Assembly: GCF_026250525.1 (NCBI RefSeq)
Contig: NZ_CP111059.1
Span: 1 to 64,000 of the forward strand
Direction: 5' to 3'
Length of the DNA stretch: 64,000 nucleotides
Source: Chondrinema litorale
GTDB taxonomy: Bacteria; Bacteroidota; Bacteroidia; Cytophagales; Flammeovirgaceae
This document shows, piece after piece, positions 8,409-17,618 of this stretch (the stretch's first letter is position 1; each line of letters starts with the position of its first letter). The notes beneath the pieces were generated by a model, which was not told the origin of the DNA, made no database searches, and was given only the letters and a program-made list of their open reading frames with translations. The translations under genes were made by a program, and so were the position numbers.

Positions 8409-9863
8409 ATGAAAAAGATATTAAAATATAATTTGATACTTCTGATATTGATGATGTTCTCTTGTGAAGACGTATTGGAAGAAAAAGTATATTCTCAATT
8501 AGCACCCGAAAACTTTCTTACTACAGACGAAGGTGTGCGGTCTGTTTTATTCTCCTCTTATTCTCAGGCATATCTCAATGGATATTCGCACCATAGTGTT
8601 AGAAATATTTTAGAGTGGTGTACAGATATTGAGTGGGAAACTGGTGGCGGTGAAAACCTCACCGCTGTGTTAATGATTGGTTTCACTTGGGACCCGACAG
8701 TAGGTTGGATGTATGGAGATATGTGGCAAAAGCCTTACAGAGGAGTGAGAAATGCCAACATCGTAATTGAAAACCTAGAGGGTTCAGAAATTCCAGAAGA
8801 TAGCAGAACACTGTATTTAGCCGAAGCCAGATTTTTACGAGCACTTTCTTATAATTATATGTACTCATGGTTTGGTCCAGTGCCGCTAAGAAAAAGTACC
8901 GAAGACGATTTGGAACTCCCAAGAGCTACAGATACAGAAATGCAGGAATATATTGAATCTGAATTGTTGGCTTCTATTTCTGGTCTACCAGAACCGGGCA
9001 GCGAAGAATGGGGCGGAAGAGCTACTAAAGGAGCTGCACGTTCAGTACTGACTAAATTTTACCTCAATACCAAGCAATGGCAAAAAGCAGCCGATATGGC
9101 AAAAGAGGTAATGGATATGGGGAGTTATGCACTATACCCAGATATCGAGCAATTATTTAGAGTAGAAAATGAAGTAAATACGGAGTTTATTCTTAGCTAT
9201 CCGCAAATTGCTGGTGGCCCCGGTTGCAACTATATGAATGGCGCATTTCCTCCGGGTTTTGCAAGTCATCCGGCAACGGGTTTAACTTTCCAAACTTCTT
9301 GGAGAAACTGGGCTGCACAGTATCGTTTGTACGACAATTTTTATAATACTTTCGAGGAAGGCGATCTTAGAAAAAATCTCATTGTAGATTCTTACATCAA
9401 TGGTGGTGGTGAAACAGTTTCTTTGCTAGATGCCAATAATACGAGGTCATTCAAGTATTGGCCAGATCCAAATGGCACAGGTAATGAGCATGGAAATGAT
9501 GTTGCTGCAATTCGTTATTCAGACATTTTACTTTCCAGAGCAGAAGCGCTAAACGAGCTAAATGGTCCTAACCAAGAATCTATTGATTTAATAAACCAAG
9601 TGAGAGAGCGAGCAGGTTTGGAAGATATCGTATTGAGTGATTTTGGAAGTACCGAAGCATTAAGAATGCACTTGTTAGATGAAAGAGGCTGGGAGTTTTA
9701 CTCAGAAGGTTTAAGAAGAGAAGACCAGATTAGAATGGGAACTTTCATTTCTTCTGCGATAGAAAGAGGAGTTACCAATGCAAAAGAAACACACAAATTA
9801 TTCCCAATTCCGCAATCTGCATTAGATGCAAATCCGATGTTGGTGCAAAACGATGGGTATTAA
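8409..9863 (+). CDS. SusD/RagB-family glycan-binding lipoprotein
   Basis: A 484-residue outer-membrane lipoprotein that forms the lid on SusC and binds the glycan. The N-terminus MKKILKYNLILLILMMFSC carries a lipobox with Cys19. SusD features include EARFLRALSYNYMYSWFGPV near 138-157, the TPR-like helices (KGAARSVLTKFYLNTKQWQK), and the C-terminal block RYSDILLSRAEALNELNG, INQVRERAGL, LLDERGWEFYSEGLRREDQI. The end, FPIPQSALDANPML, is typical. It is co-transcribed with susC. Confidence 0.95.
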   Translation: MKKILKYNLILLILMMFSCEDVLEEKVYSQLAPENFLTTDEGVRSVLFSSYSQAYLNGYSHHSVRNILEWCTDIEWETGGGENLTAVLMIGFTWDPTVGWMYGDMWQKPYRGVRNANIVIENLEGSEIPEDSRTLYLAEARFLRALSYNYMYSWFGPVPLRKSTEDDLELPRATDTEMQEYIESELLASISGLPEPGSEEWGGRATKGAARSVLTKFYLNTKQWQKAADMAKEVMDMGSYALYPDIEQLFRVENEVNTEFILSYPQIAGGPGCNYMNGAFPPGFASHPATGLTFQTSWRNWAAQYRLYDNFYNTFEEGDLRKNLIVDSYINGGGETVSLLDANNTRSFKYWPDPNGTGNEHGNDVAAIRYSDILLSRAEALNELNGPNQESIDLINQVRERAGLEDIVLSDFGSTEALRMHLLDERGWEFYSEGLRREDQIRMGTFISSAIERGVTNAKETHKLFPIPQSALDANPMLVQNDGY

Positions 9864-9869
9864 AAGTTG

Positions 9870-9911
9870 AAAAGAACAGTACTGGTTATAAATTCAGTAC
9901 TGCTCTTTTTT
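9870..9911 (+). terminator. Terminator after susD
   Basis: CAGTACTG at 9877-9884 pairs with CAGTACTG at 9895-9902; the stem extends through AAAAGAA/CTCTTTT and ends in a T run. It may lower or end transcription before the hydrolase genes, a common way to keep SusCD in excess. Confidence 0.75.
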
Positions 9912-10116
9912 AATGAGGTAAGGTAGATAAAGAAAATCCAGCTAAATAGACGGATATATTTTTTCTTATTTCAGATGCATAAAAGAATGGTTGACGAATG
10001 AGATAGTTAAATTGGTTAATGAACTAAAAATCAACTTAGTAAGTTGTGCAGATTCTTGAATTTCTACAAGAAAAAGTATACGAAGAATGATGTACAAACA
10101 AAATTGCAAAACAACG

Positions 10117-11925
10117 ATGAAGAAAAACTTTTTGTTACTAACGGCATTATTATTCAGCTTGCTAGCCAATGCACAATGGCAGCCAGCGGGTGATAAAATT
10201 AAAACAAAATGGGCTGAAGAGATCGATGTAAATAATGTATTAGGTGAATATCCGAGACCGATTATGGAGCGTAGCGATTGGATGAACTTAAACGGTTTGT
10301 GGGATTATGCCATACAAGAAAAAGGTTTACAAAAACCAGCTAGCTTCGATGGTAAAATCTTAGTGCCATTTGCAGTGGAATCGAGCCTTTCTGGTGTGCA
10401 AAAAAGAGTAGACAAAGAAAACGAACTATGGTATAGCAGAACTTTTACTGTGCCTAGAGCATGGGCAAAAAAAGATGTTTTATTACACTTTGGTGCTGTA
10501 GATTGGAGAGCAGAAGTTTGGCTAAACGATGTAAAAATAGGCACGCACGAAGGTGGTTATTCACCTTTCTCATTTAACATTACTCCTTTCTTAAATTCTG
10601 GTTCTCAGAAGTTAGTGGTAAAAGTTTGGGATCCATCAGATCAGGGACCACAGCCAAGAGGCAAACAAGTTAAAAAGCCTGAAGGTATTTGGTATACACC
10701 AGTTACCGGAATCTGGCAAACTGTATGGATTGAGCCAGTTGCTGAGAAGTCAATTGCTTACATCAAAACTACTCCAGACATCGACCAAAACACTGTGTTT
10801 TTCTCATTCGAAACTACCGACGAAGAATATGGCGATTTAATTGAGATAAAGGTTAAAGATGGAGCAACAGTGCTTACCACAGAAAAAGTGGCATTAGGAC
10901 AAGAAGCGGCAATTACTTTAAAAGAACCTAAACTATGGAGTCCGGAATCTCCTAATTTATACGACTTAGAAATTTCACTCATCAGCAATGGCAAAGTGAC
11001 TGACATGGTAAAAAGCTATTTTGCTATGCGTAAAATTTCTACCAAACGCGATGATAAAGGCATTGTAAGGCTGCAATTAAACAACAAAGACTATTTCCAA
11101 TTTGGCCCGCTTGATCAGGGTTGGTGGCCAGATGGTTTATACACAGCACCAACTGATGAAGCTTTGGCTTACGACATCAAAAAGACCAAAGATTTTGGCT
11201 TTAACATGATTCGTAAACACGTAAAAGTAGAGCCTGCTAGATGGTATACCCACTGTGATAAATTAGGCATTTTGGTATGGCAAGATATGCCTAATGGCGA
11301 TGCTTTTCCAATTTGGCAAAATAGAAAATATTTTGATGGGAATGAATTGCAAAGAACAGCAGCATCTGAGGCGATCTACCGCACAGAGTGGAAAGAAATT
11401 ATGGATGCTTTCTATTCTTACCCGAGTATAGTTTGCTGGGTGCCATTTAACGAAGGTTGGGGACAGTTTAAAACTGAAGAGATTGTAAAATGGACGAAAG
11501 ATTATGATCCTTCAAGATTGGTAAACCCTGCTAGTGGTGGTAACCATTTCCGTGTGGGTGACATGCTTGACTTACATAACTACCCTGCACCAGAAATGTA
11601 TTTGTATGATGCGCAAAGAGCCACTGTTTTAGGCGAGTATGGTGGTATCGGTTTGGCTTTAGACGACCACTTATGGGTTCCAGATAGAAACTGGGGCTAT
11701 GTTCAGTTTAAAAACTCGGAAGAGGTGACTAAAGAATATGTAAAATATGCGAAGCAATTAGAAAATTTAGCAAAATCTGGTTTTTCTGCTGCCATTTATA
11801 CTCAAACAACAGACGTTGAAGTAGAAGTAAACGGTTTGATGACTTATGATAGAAAAGTGATCAAAATAGACGAAGCAAAAGTGAAGAAAGCAAATGAAGC
11901 AGTGATTAACTCCATCAACGAATAA
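10117..11925 (+). CDS. Glycoside hydrolase family 2 enzyme (beta-galactosidase/glucuronidase type)
   Basis: A 602-residue secreted enzyme; the signal peptide is MKKNFLLLTALLFSLLANAQ, and I start at the ATG at 10117 that begins it. The jelly-roll domain comes first (LNGLWDYAI, LWYSRTFTVP, VLLHFGAVDWRAEVWLN), then the Ig-like domain and the TIM barrel. The acid/base Glu is at about residue 446 (VPFNEGWGQF) and the nucleophile Glu at about 507 (VLGEYGGIG). Retaining exo-acting GH2 enzymes remove beta-linked galactose, glucuronate or related sugars. With two sulfatases downstream, a sulfated galactan or uronic-acid-containing glycan is a plausible substrate, but the linkage cannot be read from sequence. 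Confidence 0.9.
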   Translation: MKKNFLLLTALLFSLLANAQWQPAGDKIKTKWAEEIDVNNVLGEYPRPIMERSDWMNLNGLWDYAIQEKGLQKPASFDGKILVPFAVESSLSGVQKRVDKENELWYSRTFTVPRAWAKKDVLLHFGAVDWRAEVWLNDVKIGTHEGGYSPFSFNITPFLNSGSQKLVVKVWDPSDQGPQPRGKQVKKPEGIWYTPVTGIWQTVWIEPVAEKSIAYIKTTPDIDQNTVFFSFETTDEEYGDLIEIKVKDGATVLTTEKVALGQEAAITLKEPKLWSPESPNLYDLEISLISNGKVTDMVKSYFAMRKISTKRDDKGIVRLQLNNKDYFQFGPLDQGWWPDGLYTAPTDEALAYDIKKTKDFGFNMIRKHVKVEPARWYTHCDKLGILVWQDMPNGDAFPIWQNRKYFDGNELQRTAASEAIYRTEWKEIMDAFYSYPSIVCWVPFNEGWGQFKTEEIVKWTKDYDPSRLVNPASGGNHFRVGDMLDLHNYPAPEMYLYDAQRATVLGEYGGIGLALDDHLWVPDRNWGYVQFKNSEEVTKEYVKYAKQLENLAKSGFSAAIYTQTTDVEVEVNGLMTYDRKVIKIDEAKVKKANEAVINSINE

Positions 11926-11934
11926 GAATAATTA

Positions 11935-11982
11935 GAAGCAGGTTGTCTTTATATTTGGTTTGAAGTACAGCCTGCTTTCTTT
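11935..11982 (+). terminator. Hairpin after the GH2 gene (weak terminator)
   Basis: AAGCAGGTTGT (11936-11946) pairs with ACAGCCTGCTT (11967-11977), with one G-U pair, followed by a short T-rich tail. The loop contains TATATTTG (11950-11957), a match to the -7 promoter consensus, so this spot could also start a transcript for the sulfatases. Confidence 0.5.
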
Positions 11983-12032
11983 ACTTCTATACAGCTAATT
12001 CCAAATTCAAACCTATAATTATAAAATAAGTA

Positions 12033-13760
12033 ATGACAATCATTAGCAAATTTACATCAAGTAGTGTTGCCAAGCCATTTGTGCTAAAAGTTGCCACTAT
12101 GTTGATTGGAATGTTATTGTTCTCTTGTAACAAGGAAGAACAAAAAACTACCGCAGAAGAAGTTTCAGAAAGACCTAATATCATTTTAATAATGGCAGAT
12201 GATTTAGGCTTTTCAGATTTGGGCTGCTATGGTGGCGAAATTGAAACTCCTAACTTAGACTGGTTAGCTGGAAACGGTTTAAGATTTACCCAGTTTTATA
12301 ATACTTCTAGATGCTGCCCGACAAGAGCCTCCTTGTTAACTGGTTTGTATAACCATCAAGCAGGTATTGGGCATATGACTACTGAGACTGGCAAAGATGG
12401 TTACAGAGGTCACTTGGTAGAAACATCTGTAACATTGGCTGAGGTGCTTAAAGAATCAGGTTACCACACAGGTATGGTGGGCAAATGGCACGTATCTAAC
12501 ACCGTGGTGCAAGATACTCCTGAGAAGCAAATGGCTTGGCTAAATCACCAGACTTCTCATCCTAAATTTTCGCCTTTAGATCAATATCCGGTAAATAGAG
12601 GTTTCGAAAAATACTATGGAAACATTTGGGGTGTGGTGGATTTCTTCGATCCATTTAGCTTGGTAAATGGTACTGAGCCTGTTACTGAAGTTCCAGAAAA
12701 CTATTACCACACAGATGCGATTAACGATACTGCTTCGGCATACATCAAAGAATTTAGCAAAGAAGATAAGCCATTCTTTTTATATGTAGCGCATACTGCA
12801 CCTCACTGGCCATTACATGCTTTGCCAGAAGACATTGCCAAGTATGAGGAAACCTACAAAGTGGGTTGGGATGTAATTCGTGAATCTCGCTACAAGAGGT
12901 TGGTGAATAACGGCATTTTAGATTCAACAAAATATAAATTAACTCCACGTTGGAAAAATGATTTGGCTTGGGACGATAACCCAGATAAAGAATGGGATGC
13001 CAGAGCAATGGCAGTACACGCAGCTATGATCGATAGAATGGATCAAGGTATTGGCAGAATTATTAAAACCCTTCAAGAAACAGGAGAGATGGATAATACA
13101 TTGATTGTTTTCTTAAGTGATAATGGAGCTAGCCCAGAAGATTGTATGCGTTATGGTCCTGGTTTCGATAGACCTGGTCAGACTAGAGATGGAGAAGAAA
13201 TAGCTTATCCGGTGAACAAAGATGTGATGCCTGGCCCTCAAACTAGTTTTGCCTCAATCGGACAGCGTTGGGCAAATGTAGCCAACACCCCATTTAGCTA
13301 TTGGAAAATGGAATCTTACGAAGGTGGAATTCACACACCTATGATTGCTCACTGGCCAAAAGGAATTACTGCCGAGAAAGGAAGCATTTCTACACAAATT
13401 GGTCATGTAATGGATTTTATGGCAACTTTTGCAGATGTAGGAGAAGCAGCATATCCAAGTACATTTAATGGGAATCAGATTACACCATTGCAAGGTAAAA
13501 GCTTAAAAGCGGTTTTCGAAGGCAAGCAAAGAGATGGGCATCCAGTATTATTTAACGAGCACGAAGGAGGCCGTTATGTGAGAACTCCAGAATGGAAACT
13601 CGTGAAACTAGATGGAAATACACCATGGGCATTGTACGAAATTGATGGAGATAGATCTGAGACGAATGATGTTTCAGAACAACATCCAGAAGTGGTACAA
13701 GAGCTAGATAGTATGTGGCAAGATTGGGCAATGGCAAACCATGTGCTTCCAAAGCCATAA
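12033..13760 (+). CDS. S1-family sulfatase, lipoprotein (arylsulfatase type)
   Basis: A 575-residue type I sulfatase. The N-terminus ends in a lipobox (IGMLLFSC), so it is probably surface or periplasmic lipid-anchored. Metal-site Asp residues sit in NIILIMADDLGFSDLGCYGG. The formylglycine motif CxPxR is present: the modified Cys is about residue 94 in SRCCPTRASLLTG. Later metal and sulfate contacts are seen in GKWHVSN, FLYVAHTAPHWPLHA and FLSDNGASPE. It needs a sulfatase-maturating enzyme, which is not in this window. The next gene is a paralogue 39 bases downstream. It presumably desulfates the glycan taken up by this locus. Confidence 0.93.
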   Translation: MTIISKFTSSSVAKPFVLKVATMLIGMLLFSCNKEEQKTTAEEVSERPNIILIMADDLGFSDLGCYGGEIETPNLDWLAGNGLRFTQFYNTSRCCPTRASLLTGLYNHQAGIGHMTTETGKDGYRGHLVETSVTLAEVLKESGYHTGMVGKWHVSNTVVQDTPEKQMAWLNHQTSHPKFSPLDQYPVNRGFEKYYGNIWGVVDFFDPFSLVNGTEPVTEVPENYYHTDAINDTASAYIKEFSKEDKPFFLYVAHTAPHWPLHALPEDIAKYEETYKVGWDVIRESRYKRLVNNGILDSTKYKLTPRWKNDLAWDDNPDKEWDARAMAVHAAMIDRMDQGIGRIIKTLQETGEMDNTLIVFLSDNGASPEDCMRYGPGFDRPGQTRDGEEIAYPVNKDVMPGPQTSFASIGQRWANVANTPFSYWKMESYEGGIHTPMIAHWPKGITAEKGSISTQIGHVMDFMATFADVGEAAYPSTFNGNQITPLQGKSLKAVFEGKQRDGHPVLFNEHEGGRYVRTPEWKLVKLDGNTPWALYEIDGDRSETNDVSEQHPEVVQELDSMWQDWAMANHVLPKP

Positions 13761-13799
13761 ATAATTAAAGCAGTAAATAGAAAATGAAAAATTGAAATT

Positions 13800-15443
13800 G
13801 TGACAATCTTAACTACTATACATAAATACAGGTTTCAGCTAATCCGATACTTATCCATTGTATTGATGGCTGGAGCCTGTCAATCTTCCAATTTACCAGA
13901 AAGCGAGAGCAAAGCAGAAAAGCCCAACATTATATTGATTATGTCTGATGATATGGGTTATTCCGATCTGGGTTGCTATGGTGGAGAAATTAACACGCCC
14001 AACCTAGATTATTTGGCAAAAAATGGCTTACAGTTTACCCAGTTCTATAATACAGCCAGATGTTGCCCTACAAGAGCATCTTTGCTTACTGGACTTTATC
14101 CGCATCAAGCAGGTATTGGGCACATGACCAACCCACCGGGAAATCCCACTGGGCACAACTATGGTTTCGCAGAGTATCAGGGTTCTTTGAATCAAAATAC
14201 CAGAACCATTGCTGAGGTTTTGGGCGATGCGGGTTATACTACACTTATGTCTGGCAAGTGGCATTTAGGCATGGAAGACAGCACGCAATGGCCGTTACAA
14301 AGAGGTTTTGATAAGTATTATGGTATACTAAGCGGAGCGAGTAATTACTTTAAACCGGTGCATCCGAGAGGGATTACAGAACAAAATGAGCAAATAGAAA
14401 TTAGTGATGAGCAATTCTATACCACCGATGCATTTACTAAAAAGGCGATAGATTTTATTGGCGAAACCAAAGAAGCACCTTTCTTTTTGTATCTGGCATA
14501 TACATCGCCGCACTGGCCTATACAAGCACCCAAAGAAGAAATCGATAAGTACAGAAATAAATATCTGGAAGGTTGGGCGAAACTGAGAGAAGCGCGTTAC
14601 AAGCGCCAGCAAGAATTAGGGCTAATAGATAGCCAGTGGGAATTGAGTCCGCAAGATGGTAAAGAGTGGGAAAGCTTGCCTAAAGAAAAGCGAGAAGAAA
14701 TGGCTTTGCGCATGGCAATTTATGCCGCTCAAATTGATCGGATGGACCAGAATGTAGGCAAACTGATTAACTACTTAAAAGAAACAAATAAGCTGGATAA
14801 CACACTCATTATATTTTTAGATGATAATGGTGCTTGTGCAGAAGGTGGGATGCTCGGTGGGGGTTCGGCAGATTTGTTAGAAACGAGAGAGGGCTTTTTC
14901 TTAACCTATGGACAAAGTTGGGCAAATGCTTCTAACACACCTTTTAGAGAATACAAGCATTACATACACGAAGGTGGAATTTCTACTCCGCTCATCGTGC
15001 ACTGGCCTGCGGGAATCGATCAAGCCAAGCAAGGTAGCAAGGTGAAACAATATGGCTTTTTACCAGATATTATGGCGACATTGGTAGACTTAAGCGGAGC
15101 TACTTACAGCCAAAATTCTAATATTCCACCCATGCAAGGGGAAAGTCTATTGCCAATAATAAAAGGAGCAAAAGCCAACATTCACGAAAAACCTATCTTT
15201 TGGGAACACGAAGGCAACAAAGCGGTAAGGCTAGGCAAATATAAATTGGTAATGAAATGGAAAGATAAAGACAGTAACCATTGGGAATTGTACGACATAG
15301 ATGCAGACCGTTCTGAGCAACACGATCTAGCTGCACAGATACCAGATAAAGTAAATGAAATGCAAGCCATGTGGCAAGAATGGGCAAGTGCAAACAAAGT
15401 AAAACCTTGGAACGAAATTATTGATATTCTGAGTAGTAAGTAG
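13800..15443 (+). CDS. S1-family sulfatase, lipoprotein (second copy)
   Basis: A 547-residue type I sulfatase closely related to its upstream neighbour. I start at the GTG at 13800; no in-frame ATG would keep the lipoprotein signal (SIVLMAGAC). Metal site: NIILIMSDDMGYSDLGCYGG. The formylglycine Cys is about residue 88 in ARCCPTRASLLTGLYPHQAG. Other conserved parts are SGKWHLGM, FLYLAYTSPHWPIQA, IIFLDDNGACAEGG and the late FWEHEGNKAVRLGKYKLV. The two sulfatases differ in the variable middle region, so they may attack different sulfate positions. Confidence 0.92.
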   Translation: MTILTTIHKYRFQLIRYLSIVLMAGACQSSNLPESESKAEKPNIILIMSDDMGYSDLGCYGGEINTPNLDYLAKNGLQFTQFYNTARCCPTRASLLTGLYPHQAGIGHMTNPPGNPTGHNYGFAEYQGSLNQNTRTIAEVLGDAGYTTLMSGKWHLGMEDSTQWPLQRGFDKYYGILSGASNYFKPVHPRGITEQNEQIEISDEQFYTTDAFTKKAIDFIGETKEAPFFLYLAYTSPHWPIQAPKEEIDKYRNKYLEGWAKLREARYKRQQELGLIDSQWELSPQDGKEWESLPKEKREEMALRMAIYAAQIDRMDQNVGKLINYLKETNKLDNTLIIFLDDNGACAEGGMLGGGSADLLETREGFFLTYGQSWANASNTPFREYKHYIHEGGISTPLIVHWPAGIDQAKQGSKVKQYGFLPDIMATLVDLSGATYSQNSNIPPMQGESLLPIIKGAKANIHEKPIFWEHEGNKAVRLGKYKLVMKWKDKDSNHWELYDIDADRSEQHDLAAQIPDKVNEMQAMWQEWASANKVKPWNEIIDILSSK

Positions 15444-15483
15444 AGTTTATCGCGATAGCGTTTTTACATATCGTGTATTTTCT

Positions 15484-15517
15484 AAAACACCTTCAATTTG
15501 GAGGTGTTTTGTTTTTT
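15484..15517 (+). terminator. Terminator closing the sulfatase operon
   Basis: AAAACACCT (15484-15492) pairs with AGGTGTTTT (15502-15510) and is followed by GTTTTTT. Confidence 0.8.
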
Positions 15518-15541
15518 CAATTACTGAATTTTTTAGATTTG
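15508..15541 (+). promoter_or_regulatory. Promoter-like TTTG / TAGATTTG pair
   Basis: TTTG at 15508-15511 and TAGATTTG at 15534-15541 (exact TAnnTTTG) are 22 bases apart, 31 bases before the next ATG. They fit a Bacteroidota housekeeping promoter, although the TTTG overlaps the terminator tail. Confidence 0.45.
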
Positions 15542-15572
15542 AGGGAAATTTTGGCTTAAGAAAATTAATGAG

Positions 15573-16124
15573 ATGAAAGAATGTCTAATCAAAATAAACT
15601 TTGTGTTACTATTAATAATAATTATTTGTTCTTGTAAAAAGAATACAGATTTAAATGATAATAATATATTGACCCCTCCATTAAATATCTCAATTAATGA
15701 TCTAGTTAATAAGGGGTTTAAGAAAATTGATTCTCTCAATACCATATCTAAAAGTATTAAAATTGAAGGAGGAGGAATAATTGAATATGATTTTATAGAT
15801 GACCATATATTTAATAGAAGTATTTGTCTTTTAAATATTGATAGTATACAAGCAGTTAATTGGATTGAAAATAATAATGGGGCAATTGTTTCTAATTGGG
15901 AAAAAACAGGTAAGAGGAAATATAAATTCTTTGTTAAAGATAGGTATTCAGGTTTAATAAATGAGGCAGTTTTTATTAGGAATAACTTGGTGATATATTT
16001 TGATTATCCAGATTCGGAACAAGGAGAATTACAAAAGTATAGAACCATTGATAAAGAGGGTAAAGTAACTATTAAATGGATAAAGAGTTTTGGTGAAATT
16101 GTTACTATAAAACCAATTCCATAA
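15573..16124 (+). CDS. Hypothetical lipoprotein
   Basis: A 183-residue protein with a lipoprotein signal (VLLLIIIICSC, Cys near 21) and no motif I can name. The remainder is mixed alpha/beta with many Asn and Ile codons. The base composition is clearly more AT-rich than the sulfatases. It has its own promoter-like element just upstream and is separate from the PUL. Confidence 0.6.
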   Translation: MKECLIKINFVLLLIIIICSCKKNTDLNDNNILTPPLNISINDLVNKGFKKIDSLNTISKSIKIEGGGIIEYDFIDDHIFNRSICLLNIDSIQAVNWIENNNGAIVSNWEKTGKRKYKFFVKDRYSGLINEAVFIRNNLVIYFDYPDSEQGELQKYRTIDKEGKVTIKWIKSFGEIVTIKPIP

Positions 16125-16314
16125 TTATGTTTATGATTAATTAACTATTAGGGCCGTACATACGCTAGTTACGTCCTGAGATTTAGAGGGGTAGTCCTAT
16201 AATTTAAATGATTCTTTTATTATAAGGCTGCTACTTACTTCTAAATTTCAATAAGTCGTAGGGTTAAATCTGCTTTTTGAGCTAAGTCTGAAGAGCTTTC
16301 TATCATGTCTTCAC

Positions 16315-16911
16315 CTAATAGACCGGCAAATTCGTCTGGAACATCTTCGTTGGATATTCTAAACTACCACTCATTTTCTTTTTAGAAAAATAGCCTTCTT
16401 GCCAATCTATTTTTCCCGGATAATAGCCGTCTAATCCAGAAAAAGAAAATGGCTTTTCATTTAATTTTTCAAGCTCTTTTACACCTGTACCAATGGTAAT
16501 TCCTTCTGTGGTTTTCCAATCTGTGCCCTTCTCAGTAATTAGAATGTGAGACAATGTGGTTTTAGTCGCCTCATCTGCCCAATAAATATTCACTTGGTTT
16601 TTTGTATCAGGAAATAGTATTGTAAAATGGTAATCACTATCTGGGTTAGATTCAACTTCACCTACTACATTATCTCCGTATTTTTGCTTTAACTCTTCTT
16701 CAGAATCAAACTCAAGTAAATTATCTAGTATAAAATTATCAGCTGAAGGAGCTGTTTCATTTGATTGAGTTGACTCAGTTTTCTCCAATGAACTCACACT
16801 ATTTGCATTGTGCACTTCTAAGCTTTGTGTATCAGTAGATTCAGGCATCTTTTTATCTGAACAAGCTAGAAGAGTAAGAGCTGACAAAAGAGTAAGTGCT
16901 ATCTTTTTCAT
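16315..16911 (-). CDS. Hypothetical lipoprotein, 3' end probably frameshifted
   Basis: A 198-residue lipoprotein (MKKIALTLLSALTLLACSDK, Cys17) with a Ser/Thr/Glu-rich linker, then a globular region (LEFDSEEELKQKYGDNVVGE; ITIGTGVKELEKLN; FSGLDGYYPGKIDW) that resembles stress- or envelope-related proteins with a KELEKLNGKPF-type segment. Translation stops at 16315. However, the next frame continues from about 16347 to a TAG at 16241-16243 with protein-like sequence (DVPDEFAGLLGEDMIESS, then AQKADLTLRLIEI). Restoring one A near 16345 would give a smooth join (YPNEDVPDEF). The native gene may therefore span 16241-16911. Confidence 0.6.
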   Translation of the reverse strand: MKKIALTLLSALTLLACSDKKMPESTDTQSLEVHNANSVSSLEKTESTQSNETAPSADNFILDNLLEFDSEEELKQKYGDNVVGEVESNPDSDYHFTILFPDTKNQVNIYWADEATKTTLSHILITEKGTDWKTTEGITIGTGVKELEKLNEKPFSFSGLDGYYPGKIDWQEGYFSKKKMSGSLEYPTKMFQTNLPVY

Positions 16912-17094
16912 TTTAAAATAATTTATGGGGGTAGAAAGATTTTACTAAACACTTATTTTTTTGTAGTAATTACTGTTATTGAGTCCCATTCTCAACGCAG
17001 AGAAAAATGTTTATTATGTGGCTTTTTAGATAGAAATCGGCATATTTTTCTATTAGCTACATTCAGAGAAGATAAATAAATTGAAAATGCATTC

Positions 17095-17562
17095 ATGAAA
17101 AAATTACTTCATTTCAAGTTTGTAATTATACTTTTGGCAAGTTTCCTTACTCATTGCCAACACGAAAAAAATGGATTAAACCAAATGGATGATCGTGTTA
17201 AATATGATGTTGAAATCAACTATTCAGATTATTCAAACAGAAGTAAATCTGAGCATATTAACAGCCTATTTGCCAAAGATTCACTTTATTTATTTGTAGA
17301 AGTCGGCTTTAAAAATGATTTGCTAAGCGTCTATATAAATGGCGATCAGGTAATTAAGGATACAATTTCCACAGAAGATCAATCTGGCTATGCAGCACAT
17401 TATACTTTGGGCAAATTGCCAAATGTAAAACAGCTTGGTGTGAGAATAAACAATGGTAAGCTTGCCCTTATGGAAATCAGCAATATGAATTTGATAAACT
17501 TAAACTTTCGAGATGAGAAATTAATCTTATCAGTTTTAGACAATGTTCCATTCTACGATTAA
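17095..17562 (+). CDS. Hypothetical small lipoprotein
   Basis: A 155-residue protein. The signal MKKLLHFKFVIILLASFLTHC supports a lipoprotein with Cys21. The mature part seems to be a beta-rich domain (YLFVEVGFKNDLLSVYING, KQLGVRINNGKLALMEI). No family is recognised. It converges with the EamA permease gene and shares a bidirectional terminator. Confidence 0.55.
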   Translation: MKKLLHFKFVIILLASFLTHCQHEKNGLNQMDDRVKYDVEINYSDYSNRSKSEHINSLFAKDSLYLFVEVGFKNDLLSVYINGDQVIKDTISTEDQSGYAAHYTLGKLPNVKQLGVRINNGKLALMEISNMNLINLNFRDEKLILSVLDNVPFYD

Positions 17563-17598
17563 AAAAAGCTTAACCATTACCGATTAAGCTTTCTTTTT
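17563..17598. terminator. Bidirectional terminator
   Basis: AAAGCTTAA (17565-17573) pairs with TTAAGCTTT (17584-17592), flanked by an A run on the left and a T run on the right. It serves both the plus-strand lipoprotein and the minus-strand permease. Confidence 0.8.
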
Positions 17599-17618
17599 AT
17601 GTTTTAAAAACCTAATTG

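Noticed and set aside
15448..15457. TATCGCGATA palindrome after the second sulfatase
   Set aside because: Single short copy with no partner site; likely chance.
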